From: Arenimonas composti TR7-09 = DSM 18010
Lineage (GTDB): Bacteria > Pseudomonadota > Gammaproteobacteria > Xanthomonadales > Xanthomonadaceae
Reading direction: 5' to 3'
DNA length: 44,056 nucleotides
Assembly: GCF_000426365.1 (NCBI RefSeq)
Contig: NZ_KE384525.1
Coordinates: forward strand, 1 to 44,056
Position 1 is the stretch's first letter, and each line of letters begins with the position of its first letter. The position numbers and the translations under genes were made by a program. This document shows positions 16,735-27,404 of this stretch, piece after piece. The notes under the pieces were generated by a model. That model was not told where the DNA came from. It saw only the letters and a program-made list of their open reading frames with translations, and made no database searches.

Positions 16735-17184
16735 TCAGTTCCTCAGCTTCTCGGCTTCGGCCCGGGCCAGACGGTCGACGCGCTCGTTCTCCGGGTGGCC
16801 GGCGTGGCCCTTCACCCAGTGCCAGCGGACCCGGTGCGGGGCGCAGGCGGCCTGTAGCCGCAGCCACAGGTCCTGGTTCTTCACGGCGCCGCCGCCGGCG
16901 GTCTTCCAGCCCCGGCGGATCCAGTTCGGCAGCCACTCGCCGATGCCCTTCTGCACGTACTGCGAGTCGGTCGAAAGATCGACATCGCAGGGCGTCTTCA
17001 GCGCCTCGAGTGCCATGATCGCCGCCAGCAGTTCCATCCGGTTGTTCGTGGTGTTGGCCTCGCCACCGGTGAGCTCGCGCTCGTGGCCGGAGTGGCGCAG
17101 CAGCGCCGCCCAGCCGCCGGGGCCGGGATTGCCGAGGCAGGCGCCGTCGGTATGGATCTCCACCTGTTTCCTGTTCGCTTCCAT
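16735..17184 (-). CDS. rnhA: Ribonuclease HI
   Basis: This enzyme degrades the RNA strand of RNA-DNA hybrids, clearing R-loops and primers. The 149-residue protein carries the acidic active-site residues in [15 protein letters not shown] (D13), the [12 protein letters not shown] helix (E51 region) and [11 protein letters not shown], and the late histidine and aspartate in [20 protein letters not shown]. It is a normal E. coli-type length with the basic protrusion region ([16 protein letters not shown]). It lies between the YafS-like methyltransferase gene upstream (9 bases) and dnaQ downstream, and these probably form one operon. Confidence 0.97.
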   Translation of the reverse strand: MEANRKQVEIHTDGACLGNPGPGGWAALLRHSGHERELTGGEANTTNNRMELLAAIMALEALKTPCDVDLSTDSQYVQKGIGEWLPNWIRRGWKTAGGGAVKNQDLWLRLQAACAPHRVRWHWVKGHAGHPENERVDRLARAEAEKLRN

Positions 17185-17193
17185 GCGTTGCCT

Positions 17194-17889
17194 TCAACCT
17201 GGGGAAATGCCCGGCCGCAGGGCGACCGCGGGGGCGCCGACACGCAGCGGGGTGATGCCGGGGTCGCGCTTGCGGGCGATCAGCAGATGCGCCATCCGGA
17301 ACCCGGCGAACGGGCCGTCCGAGCCGGCCGGGGGGGCGGGATCGTAACGCGACGGCGGCGCCCAGTGGGGACCGACGTGACGCACGCGCTCGAGATCGAG
17401 CCCGGCCGCGGCCAGCAGCGCTGCCAGCCGGTGCCGCCCCGGCGGCGCCAGGCCACGGAAGGCCCAGCGCAGGCGCAGTGGCGCCAGCGGATTCAGGGTG
17501 ACGAGCATCGCCACCCCGTCCGGCTTCAGCACGCGCGCGAGCTCAGCGACGAGTGCGGCCGGATCCGGCGAGGTCTCGCAGACGAACAGGGCGTAGGCGA
17601 GGGCCAGGCTGCCGCCGGCGATCGGCAGCGCGGTGTCGCGGCAGGCCAGGTCGCCGGCGAACCGGTCCTCGTGGCGGTGCAGGCTGACGACCTCGGCGAG
17701 CATGTTGCCCGACAGCGACGGCGGCACCGCATCGGACGGCCGCAGGTACAGGCCACTGTGACCGAAGACGCGGGTGAGTTCAGGCAGCACCTGCCGCTGC
17801 ACCTCGTGCACCAGCGGCAGGTGGGAGGGGTTGCGGAACCAGGCGACGGCGGGGGAATCGGGTTGACGACGGGCGGGAGCCGCGGGCAT
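17194..17889 (-). CDS. YafS-like putative methyltransferase
   Basis: A 231-residue protein that resembles E. coli YafS. Matching features are the segment VLKPDGVAMLVTLNPLAPL near residues 125-143, equivalent to the post-motif strand of class I SAM-dependent methyltransferases, and the C-terminal LLIARKRDPGITPL pattern. Its position beside rnhA-dnaQ and mltD is also the E. coli arrangement. The usual glycine-rich SAM motif I is not recognisable: only PIAGGSLALAYALFVCE, the motif II-like region, can be seen. Methyl transfer is therefore presumed from the fold and is not shown. No substrate can be proposed. It reads away from mltD; the two start codons are about 70 bases apart. Confidence 0.78.
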   Translation of the reverse strand: MPAAPARRQPDSPAVAWFRNPSHLPLVHEVQRQVLPELTRVFGHSGLYLRPSDAVPPSLSGNMLAEVVSLHRHEDRFAGDLACRDTALPIAGGSLALAYALFVCETSPDPAALVAELARVLKPDGVAMLVTLNPLAPLRLRWAFRGLAPPGRHRLAALLAAAGLDLERVRHVGPHWAPPSRYDPAPPAGSDGPFAGFRMAHLLIARKRDPGITPLRVGAPAVALRPGISPG

Positions 17890-17960
17890 GGTCGGGATTC
17901 TGCGTCATCCGCGTGCCCCAGGTCATCCTGTGCGGCGTCGCCGACACCTCGCCGCCGCTG

Positions 17961-19181
17961 ATGAACTTCCGACGTCTCCGCCTGTCCGCCGCCGCCTGCC
18001 TGTCCGTCCTCATGGCGGCCTGCGCCGTGCCCGTGCGGCCGGTCGCCGACGAGGTGCCGGAGCCGGTCACCCCCGTCGTGGTGCGGCCGGAACCGCCGGT
18101 GCTTCCGCCGCCGCCACCGCCGCCGGAAGAACCGGCGCCTCCCGATCCGATCGACACCGGCGCCGAAGTCTTCGACCGCATGGTCGCGCGCTTCTCGCCG
18201 CCGGTCTGCGTGCGCGGCGAACACAACCGGGCCTGGCGGCGGCGCTATGCCGGCTACCCCGCCGGCTTCGCCCGCCACGTCGAGGAAATCCTGCCGCTGA
18301 TGGCCTACGTGCTCGAGGAGGTCGAGCGCCGCGACCTGCCTGGCGAATACGTGCTGATCCCGATCATCGAAAGCTGGTATCGCCCGAATGCCGTCGGTCC
18401 CGGTGGGCCGGCCGGGATGTGGCAGATGATCGCCAGCACCGCCCGCCTGCACGGGATCAAGGTGCAGAACGGTTACGACGGCCGGCTGTCGCCGGTGGAA
18501 GGCACCCACGCCGCGCTCGACCACCTGCAGCGGCTCGGCGGGATGTTCGAGCACGAGTGGCGGGCGACGGCGATGGGTTACAACGCCGGCGAGTACCGCA
18601 TCCTGCGCGCCTTCGCCGGCGGCGAGCAGCGGGTGTCGGGCGAGCGCCGGCTACCGCGCGGGCTTTCCGGCACGACCTACGACTACGTCGCGAAGATGCA
18701 CGCCCTCGCCTGCCTGTTCGCGAAGCCGGAGCGGCACCGGCTCGAGCTGCCGCGCGACGCGACCTTCCTGCCGCTGACCGAGCTCGAACTGCCCCCGGGC
18801 ATCCAGAGTCTGGATGTCGCCGCACGCACGCTCGGCATCGAACCAGCGACGCTGCGCAACCTGAATCCGGCCTACCGGCAGGGCCGCGTGGTGCCGGGCG
18901 TGCCGCGGGTGGTGCTGGCGCCGATGACGTCGCAGGTCGCGCTCGCGCGGTCGAATCCGGAGGCGGTGTGGTCCGCCGCCGACGCCAGCCCGTCGCGCGC
19001 CGAGGCCGCGCCGACCGGCAGTGGCGACGGCGCAGGTCGCGTGCACCGCATCGCCCGCGGCGACACGCTGTCGCGGATCGCCCAGCACTACGCCGTGCCC
19101 CTGCGCCAGCTGCTGGAACTCAATTCGCTCGAATTGCGCTCGGTCCTGCGCGTGGGCCAGCAACTGCGCATCGACCCCTGA
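17961..19181 (+). CDS. mltD: Membrane-bound lytic murein transglycosylase D, lipoprotein
   Basis: A 406-residue exported lipoprotein that cleaves peptidoglycan glycan strands to 1,6-anhydromuropeptides. It starts [21 protein letters not shown], with a lipobox ending in the lipidated cysteine. A Pro-rich spacer follows (residues about 45-70), then the SLT catalytic domain with the acid glutamate in [11 protein letters not shown] and the downstream GPAGMWQMI and [10 protein letters not shown] motifs. A degenerate LysM-like segment (about 265-310) precedes one clear C-terminal LysM ([14 protein letters not shown] to the end). A start 16 codons upstream is possible but would spoil the signal peptide. 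It borders the yafS-rnhA-dnaQ genes as in E. coli, but gloB, usual between them, is absent. Confidence 0.94.
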   Translation: MNFRRLRLSAAACLSVLMAACAVPVRPVADEVPEPVTPVVVRPEPPVLPPPPPPPEEPAPPDPIDTGAEVFDRMVARFSPPVCVRGEHNRAWRRRYAGYPAGFARHVEEILPLMAYVLEEVERRDLPGEYVLIPIIESWYRPNAVGPGGPAGMWQMIASTARLHGIKVQNGYDGRLSPVEGTHAALDHLQRLGGMFEHEWRATAMGYNAGEYRILRAFAGGEQRVSGERRLPRGLSGTTYDYVAKMHALACLFAKPERHRLELPRDATFLPLTELELPPGIQSLDVAARTLGIEPATLRNLNPAYRQGRVVPGVPRVVLAPMTSQVALARSNPEAVWSAADASPSRAEAAPTGSGDGAGRVHRIARGDTLSRIAQHYAVPLRQLLELNSLELRSVLRVGQQLRIDP

Positions 19182-19260
19182 GTCCCCATGCTTGGCCGTA
19201 TGGCCACGCACGCGCCAAACTAACGGCTTCGCCGCCGCGTGGCGGCAAGCGGAGAACACC

Positions 19261-20055
19261 ATGGGATTCCTCAGCGGCAAGCGCGCCCTCATCGTCGGCA
19301 TCGCCAGCCAGCGCTCGATCGCCTCCGGCATCGCCGAGGCGATGCATCGCGAAGGCGCGGAACTGGCCTTCACCTACCAGAACGACAAACTGAAGTCGCG
19401 CGTGGAAGCGGCGGCCGCGGAGTGCGGCTCCGACATCGTGCTGCCGCTCGACGTCGCCGAGGATGCGCAGATCGACGCGCTGTTCGCAGCGCTCGGCGAG
19501 CGTTGGGGCGACGGCTTCGACGTGCTCGTGCACTCCGTCGGCTATGCGCCGCGCGAGGCGATCGAAGGCGAATTCCTCGACGGCCTGACCCGCGAGAACT
19601 TCCGCATCGCCCACGACATCTCCAGCTACAGCCTGGCGGCGCTGGCGAAGGCCGCGCGGCCGCTGATGCGGGGCCGCAACGGCAGCATCCTGACGCTGAG
19701 CTACCTCGGCGCCGAGCGGGCACTGGCGAACTACAACGTGATGGGACTGGCCAAGGCCAGCCTCGAAGCGAACGTGCGCTACCTGGCGATGAACCTCGGC
19801 CCGGAGGGCACGCGGGTTAACGCGATCTCGGCCGGTCCGATCAAGACGCTCGCCGCCGCCGGCATCGCCAACTTCCGGCGCATGCTCAACCACGTCGAGG
19901 AGACGGCGCCGCTGCGCCGCAGTGTGACCATCGAGGACGTCGGCAACGTCGCCGCGTTCCTGTGTTCCGACCTCGCCGCCGGTGTCACCGGCGAAGTCAC
20001 CTACGTCGACGCCGGCTACAACATCCTCGGCATGACGGGCATCGGCGGCGAGTGA
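19261..20055 (+). CDS. fabI: Enoyl-[acyl-carrier-protein] reductase FabI
   Basis: An NADH-dependent reductase that completes each fatty-acid elongation cycle by reducing trans-2-enoyl-ACP. The 264-residue short-chain dehydrogenase has the FabI-type nucleotide loop [15 protein letters not shown] and HSVGYAP near residue 92 (the region that meets triclosan in other FabI enzymes). The catalytic Tyr-x6-Lys pattern appears in [12 protein letters not shown], and the late motif [12 protein letters not shown] is present. The ATG is preceded by GCGGAGAACACC, a good ribosome-binding site. It stands alone between mltD and convergent ppiD; short inverted repeats around 19193-19242 lie in the leader but have no clear function. 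Confidence 0.96.
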   Translation: MGFLSGKRALIVGIASQRSIASGIAEAMHREGAELAFTYQNDKLKSRVEAAAAECGSDIVLPLDVAEDAQIDALFAALGERWGDGFDVLVHSVGYAPREAIEGEFLDGLTRENFRIAHDISSYSLAALAKAARPLMRGRNGSILTLSYLGAERALANYNVMGLAKASLEANVRYLAMNLGPEGTRVNAISAGPIKTLAAAGIANFRRMLNHVEETAPLRRSVTIEDVGNVAAFLCSDLAAGVTGEVTYVDAGYNILGMTGIGGE

Positions 20056-20080
20056 TCGCCGCCGCACCGCGGGACCGGCC

Positions 20081-22015
20081 TTACAGCCGGTCTTCGGCGA
20101 TCTTCACGGTGTAATAGCTGCGCAGCGCCCGCAGGTACTGGCGGTACTCGACATCGCCGCGGGCCTGCGCGAACTGCTCGACGAGCATGTCGAGCATCGG
20201 CGCGATCTCCTCGCTCACCTCGCCCGGCGTCACCTTGGTCACCGCGAACAGGATGTACTGGTCCGGCGAGGTGGCGGCGATGCCGTAGCTGCGGCCGTCC
20301 GCGGCCGGTACCGGCAGCGAGAACACCGCCTGCGCGATCGCCGGCGGCAGCATGCCGCGGCGCGTCACCCCGGTCTGGGCGATCGGCGTCTTGTTCAGCT
20401 CCTCGGCGACCGCTTCCAGGGTTTCGCCGGCCTGCAGACGGGCGAGCAGCGATTCGGCCTGGGCCTTCGCACCCTTGGCCAGGCGGTCGGCGTTGTAGTC
20501 GGCGAGCACGCGATCGCGCACATCGGCGAACGGGATCGGCGCCTCCGGTACGTGTTCGATCACGTGCAGCGCGACGACGGTGCCGGGGCCGACCTCGATC
20601 GTGTCGCTGACCTGGCGATCGAGACGCTGTTCGTCGCGGAAGGCCACGCGGCGCACGTCGTCGATCGCGGCGATGCCGTCGCCCTGCGCGCGGGTGAACA
20701 GCCCGGTGCGCTGCACCGGCAGGTTCACCGCTTCGGCGGCCGGGGCCAGCGCGGTCGGGGTCTTGTAGATCTGTTCGAGCAGGCGGTTGGCGAGTTCGGA
20801 GAACACGCGCTCCTGCTCGGTGGTCAGGTACTCGGCCTCGAGCTCGGCGCGCACTTCCTCGAACGGCTTGCTCTGGCCCGGCGTGTACTGGGTCAGCTTG
20901 AGCACGTGCCAGCCGGCCGAGGTCCGCACCGGATCGCTGATCTGGCCCACCTCGGTCAGCGCCTCGAGGGCTTCCGACGGGAACAGGCCGTCGCCGACGA
21001 CACCGAGTTCGCCGCCGCTCGCCCTGGAACCGGCATCGTCCGAGCTCGCCGCGACCAGGGCCGCGAAATCGGCGCCCGGCGCACGCGCCTGCTCGGCCAG
21101 CGTCGCGGCCTTCTCGCGCGCGGCCGCATCGGCCGCGGCGTCGGCACCGGCCGGCACCTCGATCAGGAGATGGGCGACGCCGCGCACGGGTTCGCTGCCG
21201 AAGCGGGCCTTCTGCTCGGCGTAGCGCTGGCGCAGCGTTTCCTCGTCGGGCGCCGCCGGCGGCGGCAGCTTGCTGCTGTCGATTTCGACGTATTCGATCG
21301 CCACCTGTTCCGGCGTGCGGTAGAAGTCGGCGTGCGCCTCGTACCAGGCGAGAAGTTCGGCCTCCGCAGGTGCTTCCTCCGGCAACGACGGCGTCGACAG
21401 GTCGACGATCAGCAGGTCACGGCTCTGCTGGCCGAGTTCGATGACCTGCTCGACTTCCGCACGGCTGACGAAGGCCGTCTCGACGATCTGCGACGGCAGC
21501 ACGGCCGACGACCACTGCGCGCGCATCGCCGCCATGTACTGGGCATGCGTGCGGCCGGTGGCGGCCAGTTCCAGACGGTACTGTTCCGGGCTGTAGACGC
21601 CATTGACCTGGAAGCGCGGGTCCTGCTTCAGGATCTCGGCGATCTGCTCGTCGACCAGCACCAGGCCGTCGCGCTCGGCCGCCATCGCGGCGATCTGCTC
21701 GTCGATCATCTCGTCGAGCACGCGGCGCTTGTTCTCGAGGTTGTCGAAGCCGGCACTGTCGAAGGACTCGCCCTCGGCCTGGCGGCGCTGCGCTCGATAG
21801 GCCTCGAAGCGCTGGCGGAAGGCGTCGACCTGGATCTCGCGGGCCTGGCCACCCCAGCCGAGGAACTTCGCCGGCCCCTCGATACGCGCGGCATAGGTGT
21901 CGATTTTCGGCGTGAAGTAGTCGCCGATACCGAAGAACGCCATCGTGATGATGACCAGCCCGAGGATGACGCCGGCAACCCAGCCGGACGACTTTTCGCG
22001 GATTTTCTGCAGCAT
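20081..22015 (-). CDS. ppiD: Periplasmic chaperone / peptidyl-prolyl isomerase PpiD
   Basis: An inner-membrane-anchored periplasmic chaperone that assists proteins leaving the Sec translocon. The 644-residue protein starts MLQKIREKSSGWVAGVILGL, giving one membrane span (residues about 12-33) with the bulk in the periplasm. A SurA-like N-terminal chaperone region (about 40-190) is followed by a parvulin domain (about 265-365, with VRGVAHLLIEV, SGGELGVV and SAGWHVLKLTQ) and a C-terminal chaperone-like region. Parvulin domains of PpiD often lack activity, and this cannot be judged here. It follows the tRNA-Asp terminator and converges on fabI. Confidence 0.94.
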   Translation of the reverse strand: MLQKIREKSSGWVAGVILGLVIITMAFFGIGDYFTPKIDTYAARIEGPAKFLGWGGQAREIQVDAFRQRFEAYRAQRRQAEGESFDSAGFDNLENKRRVLDEMIDEQIAAMAAERDGLVLVDEQIAEILKQDPRFQVNGVYSPEQYRLELAATGRTHAQYMAAMRAQWSSAVLPSQIVETAFVSRAEVEQVIELGQQSRDLLIVDLSTPSLPEEAPAEAELLAWYEAHADFYRTPEQVAIEYVEIDSSKLPPPAAPDEETLRQRYAEQKARFGSEPVRGVAHLLIEVPAGADAAADAAAREKAATLAEQARAPGADFAALVAASSDDAGSRASGGELGVVGDGLFPSEALEALTEVGQISDPVRTSAGWHVLKLTQYTPGQSKPFEEVRAELEAEYLTTEQERVFSELANRLLEQIYKTPTALAPAAEAVNLPVQRTGLFTRAQGDGIAAIDDVRRVAFRDEQRLDRQVSDTIEVGPGTVVALHVIEHVPEAPIPFADVRDRVLADYNADRLAKGAKAQAESLLARLQAGETLEAVAEELNKTPIAQTGVTRRGMLPPAIAQAVFSLPVPAADGRSYGIAATSPDQYILFAVTKVTPGEVSEEIAPMLDMLVEQFAQARGDVEYRQYLRALRSYYTVKIAEDRL

Positions 22016-22058
22016 TGGCTTCGCCGATCAGTGCGTGGCACCGCACAGGCGGTGCCGG

Positions 22059-22087
22059 AAAAAACGAAGGCGCCCTTGCGGGGCGCC
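22059..22087 (-). terminator. Terminator of the hupB-tRNA-Val-tRNA-Asp transcript
   Basis: The stem GGCGCCC/GGGCGCC (22069-22087) is followed on the minus strand by TTCG and six T residues (22064 to 22059). It lies 10 bases after the tRNA-Asp 3' end and 40 bases before ppiD. Confidence 0.85.
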
Positions 22088-22097
22088 CTCGGGAACG

Positions 22098-22174
22098 TGG
22101 CGGAGTGGACGGGACTCGAACCCGCGACCTCCGGCGTGACAGGCCAGCATTCTAACCAACTGAACTACCACTCC
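22098..22174 (-). tRNA. tRNA-Asp(GTC)
   Basis: A 77-base cloverleaf with acceptor GGAGTGG/CCACTCC, anticodon arm CTGGC-CTGTCAC-GCCGG (anticodon GTC), and discriminator G followed by an encoded CCA. It is very close to E. coli tRNA-Asp. Confidence 0.98.
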
Positions 22175-22188
22175 GCGTATCACTTACC

Positions 22189-22263
22189 TGGTGGGTGCTG
22201 AGGGTTTCGAACCCCCGACCCTCGCCTTGTAAGGGCGACGCTCTACCGCTGAGCTAAGCACCC
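22189..22263 (-). tRNA. tRNA-Val(TAC)
   Basis: A 75-base cloverleaf with acceptor GGGTGCT/AGCACCC, anticodon arm TCGCC-CTTACAA-GGCGA (anticodon TAC), discriminator A and encoded CCA. It begins 16 bases after the hupB stop with no terminator between, so it probably shares the hupB transcript. Confidence 0.98.
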
Positions 22264-22279
22264 TTCCCAAGGAAGACGC

Positions 22280-22552
22280 TTAGTTTACGGCATCCTTGAG
22301 CGCTTTACCAGCCTTGAAGGCAGGATTTTTCGAAGCCTTGATCTTGATGGTGTCACCGGTCTGCGGATTGCGGCCCTGACGGGCGGCGCGCTTGCGCACG
22401 GAGAACGTACCGAAGCCGACCAGCGTCACGGTGTCGCCCTTCTTCAGCGCCTTCTTGATGACTTCGATCATCGCGTCGACGGCGCGGCCGGCATCGGCCT
22501 TGGACAGCTCGGCCTCGTCGGCGACGGCACTCGTAAATTCGGCTTTGTTCAT
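22280..22552 (-). CDS. hupB: DNA-binding protein HU
   Basis: A 90-residue histone-like nucleoid protein that binds and bends DNA as a dimer. It starts [20 protein letters not shown] and contains the HU signature [20 protein letters not shown], followed by the beta-arm residues that intercalate at proline ([13 protein letters not shown]). It ends ALKDAVN. GGGAG stands 7 bases before the ATG. It follows lon, as in E. coli, but has its own promoter after the lon terminator and reads directly into tRNA-Val and tRNA-Asp. Whether it should be called HupA or HupB cannot be told from sequence; the position beside lon suggests hupB. Confidence 0.96.
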   Translation of the reverse strand: MNKAEFTSAVADEAELSKADAGRAVDAMIEVIKKALKKGDTVTLVGFGTFSVRKRAARQGRNPQTGDTIKIKASKNPAFKAGKALKDAVN

Positions 22553-22684
22553 TCTTGACTCCCTGGGCGGGTCGCTGCCCGCGTGCTGAAAAACGGATCG
22601 ACCCGGCGGCGTTCGCCCGGGCCTCGAATCCGATCCACCTGTACCGCGTGCGCGAGAATGACGAAGGGCGCATCGGCTGCCGGA

Positions 22685-22713
22685 TTTATACCAGTGGCCC
22701 CGCACCCGCGCAA
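22685..22713 (-). promoter_or_regulatory. Candidate sigma-70 promoter of hupB
   Basis: On the minus strand TTGCGC and TATAAA are 17 bases apart, directly after the lon terminator and about 130 bases before the hupB ATG. The -10 is good and the -35 fair. The GC-rich leader between promoter and ATG holds no small gene that I can support. Confidence 0.5.
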
Positions 22714-22741
22714 TAAGAAAACCCGCGCGGAGCGCGGGTTT
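22712..22741 (-). terminator. Rho-independent terminator of lon
   Basis: A 10-bp stem (AAACCCGCGC / GCGCGGGTTT, 22719-22741) with a 3-base loop is followed on the minus strand by a T-rich tail TTCTTATT. It lies 22 bases after the lon stop. Confidence 0.88.
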
Positions 22742-22763
22742 CCGAGGTTTTCCGACGCGCGAA

Positions 22764-25196
22764 TCAGTGCCTGACCGAAGCGCCGCCGACCGTCTTCCCC
22801 GACTTCTCGCCGGTGTTCTCCGTGCCCTGCCCCGCCTCCGGCTCCGGCGCCAGTGCACGCACCAGGGCGACGTCCAGAACCTCGTCGATCCACTTCACCG
22901 GGATGATCTCCAGGCCCTGGGTGACGTTCTTCGGAATGTCGGCGAGATCCTTGCGGTTCTCCTCCGGGATGAGCACGGTGCGGATGCCACCACGCAGCGC
23001 CGCGAGCAGCTTCTCCTTCAGTCCGCCGATCGGCAGCACGCGCCCACGCAGCGTGATCTCGCCGGTCATCGCGACGTCGGCGCGCACCGGCACGCCCGAC
23101 AGCACGGACACCAGCGCGGTCACCATCGCGATGCCCGCACTCGGACCGTCCTTCGGCGTGGCACCCTCGGGAACGTGCACGTGGGTGTCGAACTTCTGGT
23201 GGAACTCCGCGTCCAGACCCAGGCGCTCGGTGCGCGAGCGCACGACGCTGTAGGCGGCCTTGACCGACTCCTGCATCACCTCGCCGAGCTGGCCGGTGAG
23301 GATCAGCTGGCCCTTGCCCGGCAGCAGCGAGGCCTCGACCTGCAGCAGGTCGCCGCCCACCTCCGTCCAGGCGAGGCCGGTGACCAGGCCGACTTCCGGC
23401 TGCTGTTCGGCACGACCGAAGTCGTAGCGCTGCACGCCCAGGTACTTGTCGAGGTTCTTGGCCGACACGGTGATCGTCCGCGGCTTGCCCTTGCGCGGGC
23501 CCGCGAGCGCGATCTCGCGCACCACCTTGCGGCAGATCTTCGAGATCTCGCGCTCGAGGTTGCGCACGCCGGACTCGCGCGTGTAGTAGCGGACGATGTC
23601 GCGGATCGCCGATTCGGCGATCTTCAGTTCCTCCGGCTTCAGCCCGTTCGCCTTCAGCTGCTTCGGCACCAGGTAGTTCTGGGCGATGTGCAGCTTCTCG
23701 TCCTCGGTGTAGCCGGGGATGCGGATGACCTCCATGCGGTCGAGCAGCGGCCGCGGGATGTTCAGCGAGTTCGAGGTCGCGACGAACATCACCTCGGACA
23801 GGTCGAGATCGACCTCGAGGTAGTGGTCGTTGAAGGCGTGGTTCTGCTCCGGATCCAGCACCTCGAGCAGGGCCGACGACGGGTCGCCGCGGAAGTCCAT
23901 GCTCATCTTGTCGATCTCGTCGAGCATGAACAGCGGGTTGCGGCTGCCGACCTTGTTGAGGTTCTGGACGACGCGGCCGGGCATCGAACCGATGTAGGTG
24001 CGGCGGTGCCCGCGGATCTCGGCTTCGTCGCGCACGCCGCCGAGCGACATGCGGACGAACTTGCGGTTGGTCGCCTTCGCGATCGACTGGCCGAGCGAGG
24101 TCTTGCCGACGCCGGGCGGGCCGACGAGGCAGAGGATCGCACCCTTCATGTTCTTCACCCGCGCCTGCACCGCGAGGTATTCGAGAATGCGCTCCTTGAC
24201 CTTCTCCAGACCGTAGTGGTCGGCGTCGAGCACGTCCTGCGCCGCCTTGAGGTCCTTGCGGATCTTCGTGCGCTTCTTCCACGGCACGCCGACCAGCCAG
24301 TCGATGTAATTGCGCACGACGGTGGCCTCGGCCGACATCGGCGACATCTGCTTGAGCTTGTTGAGCTCGGCGCGGGCCTTCGCCTCGACCGCCTTCGGCA
24401 TCCCGGCCGCGGCGACCTTCTTGGTCAGCTCCTCGAGTTCGTTCGGCGCATCGTCCAGCTCGCCGAGCTCCTTCTGGATCGCCTTCATCTGCTCGTTGAG
24501 GTAGTACTCGCGCTGGCTCTTCTCCATCTGCGACTTGACCCGGCCGCGGATGCGCTTCTCGATCTGCTGGACGTCGATCTCGCCGTCGACCAGGCCGATC
24601 AGCATCTCCATGCGCTTGCCGACCTCGAGCATCTCGAGCAGCTGCTGCTTGTCGGCCAGGCGCGCGCCGAGGTGGGCGGCGATGGTGTCGGCCAGGCGGC
24701 TCGGATCGTCGATGCCGGAAAGCGTCGTGAGCAGTTCCGGCGGCAGCTTGCGGTTGGTCTTGACGTACTGCTCGAACAGCGTCATCAGCGAGCGCAGCGT
24801 GACCTCGATCTCGCGTTCGTCGCGCTCGTATTCGGATTCGACTTCGCGGCCGCGCGCGGTCAGCGCGCCTTCGCGTTCGCCGTAACCCTCGACGACGACG
24901 CGCGCCGAGCCTTCGACCAGCACCTTGATCGTGCCGTCGGGAAGCTTCAGCAGTTGCAGAACCTGCGCCAGCGTGCCGACCGAATGCAGGTCGTCGGCAC
25001 CCGGATCGTCGGTGTCGGGGCTCTTCTGGGCGATCAGCAGGATCTGCTTGTCGGCGGCCATCGCCAGGTCGAGCGCCTTGATCGAGCGGTCACGGCCGAC
25101 GAACAGCGGGATGACCATGTGCGGGTACACGACGACGTCGCGCAGCGGCAGTACCGGCAGGTCGTGCACGGTCGCGGTGGAAGTGGATTCGGACAT
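22764..25196 (-). CDS. lon: ATP-dependent protease Lon
   Basis: A hexameric cytoplasmic AAA+ serine protease that removes misfolded and regulatory proteins. The 810-residue length is normal for LonA. An N-terminal substrate-binding domain (about 12-205) and helical bundle precede the AAA+ module, with Walker [12 protein letters not shown] near residue 360 and Walker B MLDEIDKM near 424. The C-terminal peptidase domain has the catalytic serine in GPSAGIAM and the lysine in [13 protein letters not shown]. It lies after clpX in the usual tig-clpP-clpX-lon order, with its own terminator and a sigma-32-like promoter, so heat-shock control is likely. The last residues after [11 protein letters not shown] are a variable tail. 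Confidence 0.98.
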   Translation of the reverse strand: MSESTSTATVHDLPVLPLRDVVVYPHMVIPLFVGRDRSIKALDLAMAADKQILLIAQKSPDTDDPGADDLHSVGTLAQVLQLLKLPDGTIKVLVEGSARVVVEGYGEREGALTARGREVESEYERDEREIEVTLRSLMTLFEQYVKTNRKLPPELLTTLSGIDDPSRLADTIAAHLGARLADKQQLLEMLEVGKRMEMLIGLVDGEIDVQQIEKRIRGRVKSQMEKSQREYYLNEQMKAIQKELGELDDAPNELEELTKKVAAAGMPKAVEAKARAELNKLKQMSPMSAEATVVRNYIDWLVGVPWKKRTKIRKDLKAAQDVLDADHYGLEKVKERILEYLAVQARVKNMKGAILCLVGPPGVGKTSLGQSIAKATNRKFVRMSLGGVRDEAEIRGHRRTYIGSMPGRVVQNLNKVGSRNPLFMLDEIDKMSMDFRGDPSSALLEVLDPEQNHAFNDHYLEVDLDLSEVMFVATSNSLNIPRPLLDRMEVIRIPGYTEDEKLHIAQNYLVPKQLKANGLKPEELKIAESAIRDIVRYYTRESGVRNLEREISKICRKVVREIALAGPRKGKPRTITVSAKNLDKYLGVQRYDFGRAEQQPEVGLVTGLAWTEVGGDLLQVEASLLPGKGQLILTGQLGEVMQESVKAAYSVVRSRTERLGLDAEFHQKFDTHVHVPEGATPKDGPSAGIAMVTALVSVLSGVPVRADVAMTGEITLRGRVLPIGGLKEKLLAALRGGIRTVLIPEENRKDLADIPKNVTQGLEIIPVKWIDEVLDVALVRALAPEPEAGQGTENTGEKSGKTVGGASVRH

Positions 25197-25238
25197 GGAG
25201 GACTCCGTCCGGGGCCGGTGCGGCCCCGCAGGCTCAGG

Positions 25239-25267
25239 TTATGGGGTTGCCGGGGGAGGCTTGCAAG
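25239..25267 (-). promoter_or_regulatory. Sigma-32-type heat-shock promoter of lon
   Basis: On the minus strand CTTGCA (25267-25262), a 15-base spacer and CCCCATAA (25246-25239) match the sigma-32 pattern CTTGAA / CCCCAT. The -10 lies about 43 bases upstream of the lon ATG, after the clpX terminator. This agrees with the known heat-shock control of lon in other proteobacteria. Confidence 0.75.
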
Positions 25268-25279
25268 CGGCTTTCGCCC

Positions 25280-25311
25280 GCAAAAGGAAAGGGCCGGCGA
25301 GGCCGGCCCTT
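25280..25311 (-). terminator. Rho-independent terminator of clpX
   Basis: The stem AAGGGCCGGC / GCCGGCCCTT (25289-25311) with a 3-base loop is followed on the minus strand by TTCCTTTTG. It lies about 35 bases after the clpX stop and just before the lon promoter. Confidence 0.88.
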
Positions 25312-25346
25312 CCGCTTCCGTCGCGCGGCCGGTGGCCGCGTGAAGA

Positions 25347-26633
<1,287 letters not shown>

Positions 26634-26666
26634 TCTTCAAGGCCCTGGTGGACGGGGTCGGAATCG

Positions 26667-26693
26667 AGAATATCACAGCGCGGACAGCGCCAA
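26667..26693 (-). promoter_or_regulatory. Candidate promoter of clpX
   Basis: On the minus strand TTGGCG (26693-26688) and TATTCT (26672-26667) are 15 bases apart, about 34 bases before the clpX ATG in the 124-base clpP-clpX gap. The spacing is short, so this is a tentative call. Read-through from clpP is equally possible. Confidence 0.4.
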
Positions 26694-26757
26694 TCGCCGG
26701 CCAGGGAGTACCGGCCGGACCGTGAAATCCGTCGCGGAATCAGGCGCGTAACGCCGT

Positions 26758-27378
26758 TCAGGACGCCTGGATCGACTCTTCCGGACGGCGGTCGAGCACC
26801 GCGTCGACCATGCCGTAGGCCTTGGCGACTTCGGCGTCCATGAAGTTGTCGCGGTCGGTGTCCTTGGCGATGCGCTCGACCGGCTGGCCGGTGTGCTTCG
26901 ACAGGATGCCGTTGAGGCGGTCACGCAGGGTCAGGATCTCGCGGGTGTGGATCTCGATGTCCGTGGCCTGGCCCTGGAAACCACCGAGGGGCTGGTGGAT
27001 CATCACCCGCGAGCTCGGCAGGCAGTAGCGTTTGCCCTTCGCACCGGCGGCCAGCAGCAGCGAGCCCATGCTCGCCGCCTGGCCGATGCAGATCGTGCTG
27101 ACGTCGGGCCGGATGAACTGCATGGTGTCGTAGATCGCCATGCCGGAAGTGACCACGCCGCCCGGCGAATTGATGTACAGGCTGATGTCCTTCTCGGGGT
27201 TCTCCGCCTCGAGGAACAGCATCTGCGCGACGATCACGTTCGCCATGTAGTCGTCGATGGGGCCGACGCAGAAGATCACCCGCTCCTTGAGCAGGCGCGA
27301 GTAGATGTCGTAGGCGCGCTCGCCGCGGCTGGTCTGCTCGACCACCATCGGCACCAGGTTCAGACCCTTCGTTTCCAT
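26758..27378 (-). CDS. clpP: ATP-dependent Clp protease proteolytic subunit ClpP
   Basis: The tetradecameric serine peptidase core of ClpXP and ClpAP. The 206-residue product shows the catalytic triad in context: Ser in [14 protein letters not shown], His in [12 protein letters not shown] and Asp in [11 protein letters not shown]. The N-terminal hydrophobic loop that docks the unfoldase ([20 protein letters not shown]) is present. The ATG at 27378 has a strong GAGGAGC upstream and was chosen over an in-frame start nine codons earlier that overlaps the tig stop. It is 26 bases after tig, so a tig-clpP operon is likely. Confidence 0.98.
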   Translation of the reverse strand: METKGLNLVPMVVEQTSRGERAYDIYSRLLKERVIFCVGPIDDYMANVIVAQMLFLEAENPEKDISLYINSPGGVVTSGMAIYDTMQFIRPDVSTICIGQAASMGSLLLAAGAKGKRYCLPSSRVMIHQPLGGFQGQATDIEIHTREILTLRDRLNGILSKHTGQPVERIAKDTDRDNFMDAEVAKAYGMVDAVLDRRPEESIQAS

Positions 27379-27404
27379 GCCCACGCTCCTCGTTGTCGGC
27401 CGCA

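Noticed and set aside
22767-25343. An 858-codon plus-strand frame opposite lon
   Set aside because: This is an antisense shadow of lon, and the residue composition (His, Leu, Asp, Val) is typical of reverse-complemented GC-rich genes.
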